The translations under genes were made by a program, and so were the position numbers. Below are positions 7,048 to 15,352 of a stretch of 64,000 nucleotides of DNA, piece by piece. Numbering within the stretch: position 1 is the first letter of the stretch; every line of letters starts with the position of its first letter. The DNA is taken from positions 496,001 through 560,000 of the forward strand of contig DLHJ01000003.1 of the NCBI GenBank assembly GCA_002483145.1, written 5' to 3'. Below the pieces are notes generated by a model. It saw only the letters and a program-made list of their open reading frames with translations. It searched no databases and was not told where the DNA came from. The stretch is from Cellvibrio sp. UBA7671. GTDB lineage: Bacteria; Pseudomonadota; Gammaproteobacteria; Pseudomonadales; Cellvibrionaceae.

Positions 7048-8529
7048 ATTGAAATCAAGAATTTTTTTGGCTCGTCCAGCGAAGGAACTGACATTGCATT
7101 TGCAGTACAACAAAATCTATCAGATGTTGCCGAATCCACGGTTTGGACACAAGGAATTTTTGAAATTTCAAAAACAGCAATAGAATCTTTGGATGAGACT
7201 CTAGAAAATATGGACTTTGCAATTTTTGTATTTAACCCTGATGACATAGTAATCATGAGAGGGAAAAAATTAAAGAAGGTTAGAGATAATGTACTATTTG
7301 AGCTAGGCCTTTTTATAGGAAAACTAGGTAGAGATAAAGTTTTTATCATTGCACCACAAGGCAATACCCCAAACATGCCATCTGATCTTATGGGAGTAAC
7401 TATCGGCAAGTATGAAAGTGACAGGAGCGACGCAAACTTACAAAGTGCCACTGGATCCGTATGCAGCATAATAAAAAATAAGATCAAAAAAAACCTACCT
7501 GTAGATGGCACAAAAAAGAAACAGCCTCCAGAATCTGAAAATGAAGAAAAGAAAATAGAACAGTTAAGTATCGAAAAAGAAAAAGAAAAAGAACATGAAA
7601 GCGAAAGTGTTAACTGGATAGATCACTACCTAAAATCCGAATACACCAAAGCTATAGAAAAATTAGAAAATGAGATGTCAGAAAAGCACGGAAAAGAAAA
7701 AATAAACCTAAAAATATGGAAGAGCTATATTGAACTAAAGAGCAACGGAAAGAAAGAAATAGGCAATTACAAATCACTAATTAACGAATTACTATCTTAT
7801 CCAGATCTGCTACCACTAGCATTAAATTTTTTTAGCTTTGAGTATCCAGATGATGCGAAATCATTAGCAGAAAACCTTTTTGAAAAAGACAAAGAAAATA
7901 CTCAAATTGGAAACGCACTAGCAAATTTATATATCAATCACGACAACATAATTGAGGCCAGAGATTTATTAATATCGCTAAATCCAGAATTAAACCCAGA
8001 CGTAGCTATTAATTTAATTCGAACGTATCCAGAAAAAACCTCTGAGAAACTACACCAGATACGCTTATGTTATTTAAACCACCCTAATAACAAAGAAATT
8101 AAAGCTACCTATGTAGCCGCCTTGTACGACAACAACCAATTCAAGGAAGCACTCCACTTATATGATTCATTACTTATCTCTGACTCCAACAATACAGATT
8201 ACCTTGGGATGATAAGTAATACATGTTTAAGCTTAGGGTTTTATGATATCGCAATAGCGAAGGCAAAAAAGGCTTATAAATTATCAGAAGGAAGCCAAGG
8301 TTGGATTATCCATAATGTTGGCAATATGCTATCGCACAAGGGCTTTCATACTGAAGCGATAGAATGGCTCAAAGAAGGTCTGGAGGTGGAAAAGGAGTCA
8401 GCATATGCCCACGAAAGACTAGCGTTCGCAATCAAGTCGCAAAAAGAAGAGCTTAAAAAATACAACGAAGCTTGTGCAGAAGGCAAAAAAATGATTAAAA
8501 ACGCCACAGGCCGTTTAGAGGGGCAATGA
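7048..8529 (+). CDS. TIR-like nucleotide-binding domain plus TPR protein; candidate defence effector
   Basis: Residues 1-150 match the TIR-like family seen in CAP12/Pycsar effectors: FFGSSSEG at the start, then TVWTQGIF, FAIFVFNPDD, VRDNVLFELGLFIG and PSDLMGV. A highly charged Lys/Glu linker follows, then helical TPR-like repeats to the end (about 493 residues in all). Bacterial TIR domains of this kind often degrade NAD on activation. The start is odd. The frame shows no ATG, GTG or TTG before the domain, and the first ATG (7189) would delete its first 47 residues. A GAGG at 7037-7040 sits 7 nt before ATT at 7048 and 8 nt before an out-of-frame TTG at 7049, with a T7 run at 7062-7068. I use ATT as a placeholder. 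One more T would join the TTG to the domain frame. Confidence 0.75.
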   Translation: MEIKNFFGSSSEGTDIAFAVQQNLSDVAESTVWTQGIFEISKTAIESLDETLENMDFAIFVFNPDDIVIMRGKKLKKVRDNVLFELGLFIGKLGRDKVFIIAPQGNTPNMPSDLMGVTIGKYESDRSDANLQSATGSVCSIIKNKIKKNLPVDGTKKKQPPESENEEKKIEQLSIEKEKEKEHESESVNWIDHYLKSEYTKAIEKLENEMSEKHGKEKINLKIWKSYIELKSNGKKEIGNYKSLINELLSYPDLLPLALNFFSFEYPDDAKSLAENLFEKDKENTQIGNALANLYINHDNIIEARDLLISLNPELNPDVAINLIRTYPEKTSEKLHQIRLCYLNHPNNKEIKATYVAALYDNNQFKEALHLYDSLLISDSNNTDYLGMISNTCLSLGFYDIAIAKAKKAYKLSEGSQGWIIHNVGNMLSHKGFHTEAIEWLKEGLEVEKESAYAHERLAFAIKSQKEELKKYNEACAEGKKMIKNATGRLEGQ

Positions 8530-8545
8530 CACAAGGACTCGAAAC

Positions 8546-8603
8546 AGCTACTACATTTAAAAAGCCAGCTTGGGCGATACCTTGCTGGCTTTTTTATTGG
8601 CTG
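8546..8603. repeat. Direct repeat copy 2: degenerate tRNA end plus terminator
   Basis: The partner of 5433-5490, differing at six of 58 positions. It starts AGCTACTACA, so the acceptor end has lost the exact CCA, but the terminator is intact. It marks the right boundary of the island that carries the TIR/TPR gene. Ordinary chromosomal genes follow. Confidence 0.75.
8559..8595 (+). terminator. Rho-independent terminator (copy 2), behind the TIR/TPR gene
   Basis: The stem AAAAAGCCAGC (8559-8569) pairs with GCTGGCTTTTT (8584-8594) and runs into T residues. It lies 30 nt after the stop of the TIR/TPR gene and would terminate it, although by descent it appears to be a tRNA terminator. Confidence 0.85.
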
Positions 8604-8648
8604 ACCATTTAACAAATCAGTCAGTCAGCTTTCAATTTTTCCAAAAGC

Positions 8649-8673
8649 GCGAGGATGAATTAACCATCCTCGC
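8649..8673 (-). terminator. Hairpin downstream of the one-haem protein gene
   Basis: GCGAGGATG (8649-8657) pairs perfectly with CATCCTCGC (8665-8673) around a 7-nt loop. Read on the minus strand it follows the stop of the 8691-10166 gene and is succeeded by GCTTTTGG, a weak T run. It is a probable terminator for that gene. Confidence 0.6.
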
Positions 8674-8690
8674 ACACAATTCCTCTTTAA

Positions 8691-10166
8691 TTACTTAGCA
8701 GTTCCCTGAATTGACCAAAGGAAATCTAATTGCAGAAAGCCTTTAAAACTCTGGTCTTCACGCGACACATAGAAGTTCGTGAGATAAGGCAATGCATTGG
8801 TGTTGGGGTTAGGATTCGATGGATCTACAGTTGCGTTTCCGTGACACGTCATGCAATTAGTTTGAATGCCTACCGTTGCCATATAAGGCGTTTGGCTTCC
8901 GGGCGCTAAAATTCCTACATTCACAGGAGGAGTTCCAAACGTAGCTGCATTAAAACCCGCCTCGAGGTAAGGGTTGTAGGCTACGACCGGACCACCGACA
9001 CTTTGCCCTCCGACTGCTGGTTGATTGGGCGTTACCATTTGATATCCAATCGCCATCGCATAATGCGCAGCAGCGCCCGTCAATTGTGCAGGTCGTGCAC
9101 TGGCAATTGCTGATGAACTAGGGAGTGGAGGAGAGGTTGGGTCCGGCGTCCAGAAATAGGTTTGCCAAGTCCATTCGTCAATTTCCCGCGAGGTCACATG
9201 CATCGCCATTAAGACAATCACATCACCAACCGCTAATTTTTCTTGTCCGCTAACGAGTACTTTAAATGCTGCAATATTGTCTTTGGTGACAGGGTAATAC
9301 ACAAAATCACCTAGGCCATAAGTATTCGAAGCATTAGAGCCAGCAGTACAGTCTTTATCGACAGATGCAGCCGTAGACGTTCCGGTATTTTTGGTATTGA
9401 TATACACACAACCAGGCCAAGATGTTTCGGGAAAACCGTTTGCACTAATTTCCGGGGTCACAACAGGTGGTGTACCTGGCCAGGCGGGCATCACATAAAT
9501 AGAGCCATTAAGCATACTCGCTTTGGTAATGACTTTGTAAGTTGGTTTAACGGTAACGGCATTATTTGGAAACACAGGAATCGAACGAATATTACCGCTT
9601 CCACTGTTATAGAAAGCTTGCAGCGCTTTCAAAGAAAATAGATTGTTGTGATAGGCAAAATCCTGTGCTGCCGGATCGTACCCCATGGTGACAACAATAT
9701 TGGTATCACGGATAGACAAAGGAGTAACTGAGGAGGAAGCAGCAGAAGACTCAACTCCCGTAGCCGCTTGTTCAAGCCCTTTTGCTTTGTGCGTCAACTG
9801 CCGGGGTTTTTCCAATAAAAAAGTTCGCTTAGCAGGCAAATCAACTTTCTTTTCCGTGGCTTTCAAGCGCGGCAAGGCCGCAATTTCCGCTGGTGTTAAC
9901 CAAGTCATATAAACAGGAACATTCGTTAATCCGTATTCATTTTGCCCACTCGGTGCCGTTAAGGACGTCCACAACCCCCAACCATGCAAATAAATTTCAT
10001 TGGAATTACCCGCATTAATCCACCCCATTAATTTTTCTTTATCTTCGGGAAAGTTATAACCTTTAATTCCCGGATCAGGCAGAGGCACCGGTTTTGCCGA
10101 CGCAGCAGCAGATATCGACAAAGCGATTAGCGAACAAGATGACACCAACAATTTTCTTAGTTTCAT
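8691..10166 (-). CDS. Exported protein with a single C-type haem motif
   Basis: The 491-residue protein begins with a clear Sec signal peptide ending near SAAASA. Near the C-terminus is one CXXCH haem-attachment motif (NCMTCHGNA, around residue 440). The long N-terminal part has no recognised domain but is rich in Pro, Ser and aromatic residues, as in secreted beta-rich proteins. It is a single-gene unit with its own hairpin and lies just outside the island. It is probably a periplasmic or outer-membrane cytochrome-like protein. The partner and reaction are unknown. Confidence 0.7.
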   Translation of the reverse strand: MKLRKLLVSSCSLIALSISAAASAKPVPLPDPGIKGYNFPEDKEKLMGWINAGNSNEIYLHGWGLWTSLTAPSGQNEYGLTNVPVYMTWLTPAEIAALPRLKATEKKVDLPAKRTFLLEKPRQLTHKAKGLEQAATGVESSAASSSVTPLSIRDTNIVVTMGYDPAAQDFAYHNNLFSLKALQAFYNSGSGNIRSIPVFPNNAVTVKPTYKVITKASMLNGSIYVMPAWPGTPPVVTPEISANGFPETSWPGCVYINTKNTGTSTAASVDKDCTAGSNASNTYGLGDFVYYPVTKDNIAAFKVLVSGQEKLAVGDVIVLMAMHVTSREIDEWTWQTYFWTPDPTSPPLPSSSAIASARPAQLTGAAAHYAMAIGYQMVTPNQPAVGGQSVGGPVVAYNPYLEAGFNAATFGTPPVNVGILAPGSQTPYMATVGIQTNCMTCHGNATVDPSNPNPNTNALPYLTNFYVSREDQSFKGFLQLDFLWSIQGTAK

Positions 10167-10386
10167 AACACCACCCTTGATGATTAAATGAAACTAGAGC
10201 GTAGATAACTATTTATGTGTTGGTTATTACACTTGATTACAAATATTAAAAATAAATATTGAAGCGACAATAATTTATTTACGCGTATCGTTTCTACACA
10301 GCGGTATCACCACCCATCCCGACTCACGTTAAATACCACACATTATTGGACAACTACTTTTTTGTATCCTAACAATACAGACCAGT

Positions 10387-11817
10387 TCAACCGTATGACG
10401 CATGAGGATCTAAAGATAAAACAACAAGCGTCACCGCCGAACTTTTAGCAAAAACGGTAGCCACAAGATATCGATAAATATCTTTATCGATCTGCGGTAC
10501 CGGGTTGCCCTTCAGTATATTCTCATAATCCGCCGCTGATTCTGCAACCCCCAGAATGCACCAGTTATCGACAATTAGGTGATGTTCACTCTCTCCCTCT
10601 TGGGTCTTTTCCACTAGCGCAACCGGCCCTTCATAAGGCCACGTCTTTAGTGATAAAGCAGAAAAACCTTGGAGCAGGTTTACATTGTGAACCAATGCAG
10701 GTTGCTTACCTACGCAGTAGCCGTTGCATTTTTTTAACTGATGACTTGTGCACGCACGGTTGGTAGGTTTTTCTAATCCGCATACTTGATAGCACAGGCT
10801 ATGTTCGTCGCTAATGGATTGAATCGCCTCTTTCGCTTTTTTAACTGACGGGAACAAACCATAGAGTTTTTTTGTGCTGCGGGGCATTTCAGACACTGAA
10901 AATATATGTGGCGCTAACACTCCATCTTTAGCTTCTGCCAAACCAATACTGTAAAAATTACTAACCCGACGCAGCCTGCGGTTGTATAGCGGCTGCAACT
11001 CCTTCACTTTTTTTGATTCGAGAATCAGTGCAGATAGCTCGCCAGCCGTTTTGTCGAAAGTAATATTGCGGGTTTGCTGGCATATTTTCATTTCCCTCGA
11101 GGATTTATGATCCGCAGTGAAATGGGAAAGTACTCGCTTGCGAATATTGATACTTTTTCCAACATAGAGAAGCTCTTTGTTTTCACCCCAAAAATAATAC
11201 ACACCGGGCGAGTTAGGTAGACCATCAATAATGGAGGCATCAAAACCGGCGGGTATACTTTCTTTGCGGTATTGATGTTTGACGGCTGCACGGATCAACT
11301 CTTCGCCTTTTTCTTCTTCAGCTATTGTCAGAAAACGGTAAGTTGTTTTTGCATCATCCAATGCGCGATGGCGATGTGTTACAGCAATTTGGTGCCTTGC
11401 AATTATTTTTTCCAGACTGTGCCCTGTGTGACTCGCATACAAATGGCGCGATAACCTGACTGTACACATCACCTTTGCTTTAAAACTGTATGCCAGCCGT
11501 GCAAATTCATTGCGAATAAAACCGTAATCAAACCGCGCATTATGGGCGATAAATAATTTGCCTTGCAGGCGTAACAAAATCTCTTTTGCCACCTGCTCAA
11601 AATAGGGAGCGTCGGCGACCATCTCATTAGTGATGCCAGTGATCTGCTGAATTCCCTTGGGGATCGGAACGCGCGGATTGATCAATGTTGACCATTCAGT
11701 GATGCCGTTTTCGCTAACCTCCACAATACCGATTTCGGTAATGCGGTCATAGGTAACGTTACCGCCGGTGGTTTCGACATCAACAATGACGCAAGGCACT
11801 GGAATATATTTGAGCAT
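10387..11817 (-). CDS. DnaQ-like 3'-5' exonuclease fused to a GIY-YIG (UvrC/Cho-like) nuclease
   Basis: Residues 1-170 form a DEDDh exonuclease: DVETTG (Asp13, Glu15), HNARFD and HRALDDA supply the catalytic acids and histidine. A GIY-YIG domain follows, with GVYYF, LYVGKS and an arginine-rich helix (INIRKRVLSHF), as in the UvrC N-terminus and in Cho. The same fusion is known in other proteobacteria and is annotated as an excinuclease Cho-like protein with a probable repair role. I use the ATG at 11817. A TTG at 11847 has a better AGG ribosome site and would add ten residues. Confidence 0.85.
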   Translation of the reverse strand: MLKYIPVPCVIVDVETTGGNVTYDRITEIGIVEVSENGITEWSTLINPRVPIPKGIQQITGITNEMVADAPYFEQVAKEILLRLQGKLFIAHNARFDYGFIRNEFARLAYSFKAKVMCTVRLSRHLYASHTGHSLEKIIARHQIAVTHRHRALDDAKTTYRFLTIAEEEKGEELIRAAVKHQYRKESIPAGFDASIIDGLPNSPGVYYFWGENKELLYVGKSINIRKRVLSHFTADHKSSREMKICQQTRNITFDKTAGELSALILESKKVKELQPLYNRRLRRVSNFYSIGLAEAKDGVLAPHIFSVSEMPRSTKKLYGLFPSVKKAKEAIQSISDEHSLCYQVCGLEKPTNRACTSHQLKKCNGYCVGKQPALVHNVNLLQGFSALSLKTWPYEGPVALVEKTQEGESEHHLIVDNWCILGVAESAADYENILKGNPVPQIDKDIYRYLVATVFAKSSAVTLVVLSLDPHASYG

Positions 11818-12167
11818 AAAACACACAGCAAGGAAGTGTTGAGACAACGATTAATTACCTGTACGTAACAACATACACCGTTAGATGGGTACAACTGCTC
11901 AGAATTATCCACAAGGCAATTAGATAGCCAACAAACTTTCGGCTTACGGATTCGCAAGCCCACGCTGGCAGAAGAGAAATGACCGCTATTCGCGCAAAAT
12001 AGGCCGTGCGCGAAACAATTCAGTGCACCACTTACCCTTAATTCGGTCAGGATTTTAATTTCCTGCCCAGATGGTCAGCTAATTTCCCAAATCTGATAAA
12101 TCGGGAACGGAATTTGCTGTAGAGCCAGCAGTGATGAATTAATCAGCCTTTTGCTGCGGAGCTGCGT
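11818..12167. other. Divergent intergenic region between the exonuclease and purine genes
   Basis: About 350 bp without a gene. It holds the RutR-type palindrome at 12064-12077 and, 50 nt further on, the undecamer GCAGTGATGAA (12128-12138), which recurs in the leader of the NUP gene at 15315-15325. The promoter of the 12168 operon must lie here. I see no riboswitch-like fold. Confidence 0.5.
12064..12077. promoter_or_regulatory. RutR-type operator palindrome upstream of the 12168 deaminase
   Basis: TGCCCA-GA-TGGTCA is a two-fold symmetric site close to the established RutR consensus TTGACCAnnTGGTCAA. It ends exactly 90 nt before the start codon, the same spacing as at 15249-15262. The likely binder is the RutR-like regulator at 58784-59608. 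Confidence 0.6.
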
Positions 12168-13181
12168 ATGCAAGCGTTTATCGAGAATATGCCGAAAGCC
12201 GAATTACATGTGCATCTGGAAGGCACCCTTGAGCCGGAACTCAGTTTTGCCCTTGCACGCAAAAACAATATCGAGCTGGGTTATGAGACACCGGAAGAAT
12301 TAATTGCCGCTTACGATTTTTATGATCTGCCATCGTTCCTGACAATTTATTACGGTGCGATGAAAGTGTTGCGCGATGAAGCGGATTTTTATCAGCTGAC
12401 CTGGAATTACCTGAGCAAGGCCTATAGCCAAAATACACTTTACGCCGAATTATTTTTTGATCCTCAGGCGCATACCAGTCGCGGTGTGGAATTTGGTGTG
12501 ATCATGCACGGCATTCGCGCCGCACAGGAAGATGCTGAGGCAAAACTCGGCATCAAGAGCCAATTGATTATGTGTTTCCTGCGCGATATGAGCGCTGAGT
12601 CGGCCTTGGAACATTTATTAATGGCTGAACCTTATCTCGCATGGTTTGTGGGTGTAGGGCTGGATTCCGATGAAAAAAATAACCCTCCGGCTAAATTCGC
12701 TGAAGTATTTAAGAAAGCGCGGGAGATGGGTTTGAAACTCACCATGCACTGCGATGTTAACCAACAAAATACCTTACTGCATATTGGCCAATGTTTGGAT
12801 GAAATTGTGGTAGACCGTATTGATCACGGTGTTAACTCGCTGGAAAGTGACGCGCTCTGCGAAGCGATTAAAACCAAAGGCTTGGGCTTGACTGTGTGTC
12901 CGGTATCCAACCGTTTTGTAGTCCAGTCGCTCACATCAAATGAAATTCGCCGCATGCTCGAGAAAGGTATGCTCGCCACCATTAATTCCGATGACCCGGC
13001 TTACTTCCGCGCCTACCTCAATGAAAATTTAGTCGAGCTTCAGCGCGAAGGTAATTTTACTGCCGAGGAGATTGCCATTTTGGTTGGCAACGCATTCCGC
13101 GTAGCCTGGTTACCGGATGAGGAAAAAATGACTTACCTACAAAAGCTGGGCGCTTATATACAGAATGCGTCCATTCAATAA
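12168..13181 (+). CDS. Adenosine/adenine deaminase-family protein with an altered HAGE motif
   Basis: This is a 337-residue cytoplasmic protein (no signal peptide) of the adenosine deaminase fold. It has metal-binding HVH (His14, His16), DHG at His220 and SDDP (Asp275, Asp276). The strongly conserved HAGE, whose Glu is the proton donor in known deaminases, reads HCDV here (194-197), so that Glu is replaced by Val. The enzyme may use another substrate or be impaired. A canonical paralogue is encoded at 19758-20825. It heads a plus-strand run of exported nucleosidase genes and has a RutR-type site 90 nt upstream. Confidence 0.8.
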   Translation: MQAFIENMPKAELHVHLEGTLEPELSFALARKNNIELGYETPEELIAAYDFYDLPSFLTIYYGAMKVLRDEADFYQLTWNYLSKAYSQNTLYAELFFDPQAHTSRGVEFGVIMHGIRAAQEDAEAKLGIKSQLIMCFLRDMSAESALEHLLMAEPYLAWFVGVGLDSDEKNNPPAKFAEVFKKAREMGLKLTMHCDVNQQNTLLHIGQCLDEIVVDRIDHGVNSLESDALCEAIKTKGLGLTVCPVSNRFVVQSLTSNEIRRMLEKGMLATINSDDPAYFRAYLNENLVELQREGNFTAEEIAILVGNAFRVAWLPDEEKMTYLQKLGAYIQNASIQ

Positions 13182-13200
13182 TGTTTTATGCAAGAGAAGC

Positions 13201-14046
13201 ATGATGACTATTTTTTTGCGGCTATTGGTATCTATCACGCTCTCGGTCGCTGTAGCGACTATCAGTTATGCGAATGACACACCCAAATATTATGAAGCTA
13301 CCGATACCATTGTTATTCTCGGCGCTGTACCACAAGAAATTCCGGTATTGACCGAAGCATTGGAAAACCCCGAGAAAAAATCTCTTTGGGGTATTCCCTA
13401 TTGGCAAGGAAAACTTCACGGCAAACCGGTAATTATCGCCATTACCGGTATAGGCAAAACCTTTACTGGCATGACCACTACGTTATTTATCAAAGAATTT
13501 AAACCTCGGCTGGTGTTGATGACAGGAACGGGCGCACGTATCAATCAGCAATTACGTACGGGCGATGTGATTGTCGCCACTCATACCTACGAGCACGATT
13601 ACGGCAGCCTGACCAAAAACGATATGGTGTATCGTCCTATGAATAGCCCGGACGATGGCAAGGAAGTGGAAAATGAGTTCAAACCTACAGCGTCGCTTTT
13701 AGTGATTGCGCAAAAGGCAATGGAAACTTATGAGCCACAAACCATTACTGCCAACGGCAGCACCTATAAAAATTCTGTGCGCTACGGCGTAGTTTCATCA
13801 TCGGATTTATTTGGCGTGCCACAAGTGCGGATTGATTCGCTGCGCAATAAATTCAAAACTGACATTATGGAAATGGAATCTGCGCCGCTCGGCCATGTGT
13901 GTGAAGCATTGGGAGTACCTTACTTGATTGTTCGCTCCGGCAGCAATGTTGCACAGGAAGCGCCCAATGATGACTACCTGCGCCTCGGCCCGATTGCTGC
14001 GCGCGAAGCGGCAAAGTTTTCACTTCATTTAATGAAATATTTGTAA
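13201..14046 (+). CDS. Exported purine nucleosidase/phosphorylase, MTAN-like (PNP_UDP family)
   Basis: This 281-residue protein with a signal peptide (cleavage near SYA-ND) would cleave purine nucleosides in the periplasm. It resembles 5'-methylthioadenosine nucleosidase: Glu46 in GAVPQEIP, and DIMEMESAPLGHV supplying the ribose-binding Glu near 226. At the position of the catalytic Asp (usually SD) it has Asn249 (RSGSNVAQ). I start at the ATG at 13201, because the in-frame codon at 13165 would overlap the deaminase and precede the signal peptide with charged residues. It is 19 nt behind the deaminase gene, so co-transcribed. Confidence 0.8.
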   Translation: MMTIFLRLLVSITLSVAVATISYANDTPKYYEATDTIVILGAVPQEIPVLTEALENPEKKSLWGIPYWQGKLHGKPVIIAITGIGKTFTGMTTTLFIKEFKPRLVLMTGTGARINQQLRTGDVIVATHTYEHDYGSLTKNDMVYRPMNSPDDGKEVENEFKPTASLLVIAQKAMETYEPQTITANGSTYKNSVRYGVVSSSDLFGVPQVRIDSLRNKFKTDIMEMESAPLGHVCEALGVPYLIVRSGSNVAQEAPNDDYLRLGPIAAREAAKFSLHLMKYL

Positions 14047-14075
14047 CTCTTTTTATCCATACAATTTTTGTGCTG

Positions 14076-14116
14076 TTCTTGTAGTTGTTGTTTTTGATGT
14101 TCTTGTAGTTGTTGTG
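14076..14116. repeat. Two tandem 16-bp repeats, TTCTTGTAGTTGTTGT
   Basis: The 16-mer occurs at 14076-14091 and 14101-14116, a 25-bp period, in the gap between the nucleosidase stop and its terminator. It is GT-rich and has no obvious symmetry. Its function is unknown and it may be a simple local duplication. Confidence 0.6.
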
Positions 14117-14145
14117 TTCTGTAGTTCTCCTCCGTAGTAGTTTTG

Positions 14146-14165
14146 CCCGCTTTGCGGGCTTTTTT
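14146..14165 (+). terminator. Rho-independent terminator after the nucleosidase
   Basis: GCCCGC-TTT-GCGGGC (14146-14160) followed by five T is a compact strong terminator. It separates the 12168-14046 pair from the next gene at 14188, which may therefore have its own promoter or depend on read-through. Confidence 0.9.
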
Positions 14166-14187
14166 ATTTCAGCCGCAGGATTTCCCT

Positions 14188-15213
14188 ATGCCCAACCGAT
14201 TTATTAATACCCAGTTGATTCGTATCGCGATAATCTTTGCCTCAGCGTCGTTCGCCACTGCAACTTATGCCCTTAGTTATCAAGATGCTGTCACGCAGCT
14301 CGGCTATAGTGAATTGGCAGCGACCTTTAGCCGCGAAAAAGCCCTCGCTATCAGCACCCTACCCGAAGAAGAAAAATTATCCCTCCCGGAATTAAAAGCT
14401 GCAGCGACATTGCAACTTATAGGCGCGCCGATAATTGGCTCAACCACCGACTCAAAAGCACTGACTGAATTTATCGTCAATTACAATCAGCCAGATACCG
14501 CCTATCTCGGACAACTTAATGAGAGTTCACTTTATCAGCGCATCGAAACCCAATGGAAAACACAAAGTGCAGCCAAGCCTTCAGTATTTGCGTTGGAGTT
14601 GCGACAGTTAATCGGGCAGGGCATTGCAACCGGCTATAACCTGGTCACCACATCTTGGCCGCTGTTTGAGGCGGATCGGCATATTATTTATGGCCACAGC
14701 GATATTGACCACGCGCAACAGTTGCTCGCGCTTTTGGCAAGTGAAGGTCTACAAGCGCGCGTGGGTTTCTCGCGTAAAACTTCGGCATTTTTATATCGCG
14801 ATGATTGGGGCACACTGAGCCAATCGCTGATTGACTTGGGCAATGGTCGCCGCTTGGTTGAAGCGAGCGAATACGATCTGCATTTTGAATTTCCAACGGC
14901 GGCCGATAAAACAAAATTTGTCGCCACGATTGATCGCTACGCTAAAAAAGATACAGCTAATCAAACCGGTTTAATTCGCGGTGCCTGGTGGCAACCATTT
15001 TATCGCAGCAAAAATGCCGCTGAGGGTTTTGCCAGCGCAACACAAATTGCCGTAAGTGATGGTAAAGAAACTGCGCTTTTGTTGGCACTGCCCAATCAAG
15101 CACCCGCGTTGATAAAAGCAATCCAGCAATTAAATCCCACCTGGTCAGTTTCGCCTGAGGCAATTTGGGTCAATCTTGCGTTTCATCGCTATCTGCAAGG
15201 CGGTTACAAATAG
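14188..15213 (+). CDS. Exported protein of unknown function within the purine cluster
   Basis: A 341-residue protein with an N-terminal signal peptide (cleavage near TYA-LS). I see no catalytic motif or family that I recognise. The body is mixed alpha/beta and without low complexity. The start is the ATG at 14188, preceded by AGGA at suitable spacing; the frame upstream of it overlaps the terminator. It sits between an exported nucleosidase and a NUP-family gene, so a role in handling nucleosides outside the cytoplasm is a reasonable guess. The RutR-type site at 15249 begins after its stop and serves the next gene. Confidence 0.75.
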   Translation: MPNRFINTQLIRIAIIFASASFATATYALSYQDAVTQLGYSELAATFSREKALAISTLPEEEKLSLPELKAAATLQLIGAPIIGSTTDSKALTEFIVNYNQPDTAYLGQLNESSLYQRIETQWKTQSAAKPSVFALELRQLIGQGIATGYNLVTTSWPLFEADRHIIYGHSDIDHAQQLLALLASEGLQARVGFSRKTSAFLYRDDWGTLSQSLIDLGNGRRLVEASEYDLHFEFPTAADKTKFVATIDRYAKKDTANQTGLIRGAWWQPFYRSKNAAEGFASATQIAVSDGKETALLLALPNQAPALIKAIQQLNPTWSVSPEAIWVNLAFHRYLQGGYK

Positions 15214-15248
15214 GCAACCATCACTAAACATAACTTTGCGCAGTTTAC

Positions 15249-15262
15249 TGTCCAAATGGTCA
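15249..15262. promoter_or_regulatory. RutR-type operator palindrome upstream of the NUP gene
   Basis: TGTCCA-AA-TGGTCA, one of the best matches to the RutR consensus in the window. It ends 90 nt before the ATG at 15353. The undecamer GCAGTGATGAA lies between the site and the gene, 52 nt from the site, as at the 12168 promoter. Confidence 0.65.
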
Positions 15263-15352
15263 ATTATTTGCATAGCAAAAGCATCTGCACTTTATCGCTA
15301 ATCGATTCAAAGATGCAGTGATGAACATTGAATGCAATTAATTGAGGTAGCT

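Noticed and set aside
6825-7511. Minus-strand open frame of 228 codons
   Set aside because: It is antisense to the TIR-like domain, whose plus-strand protein has clear family motifs. The minus-strand product is rich in Phe/Ser/Leu in the way typical of shadow frames.
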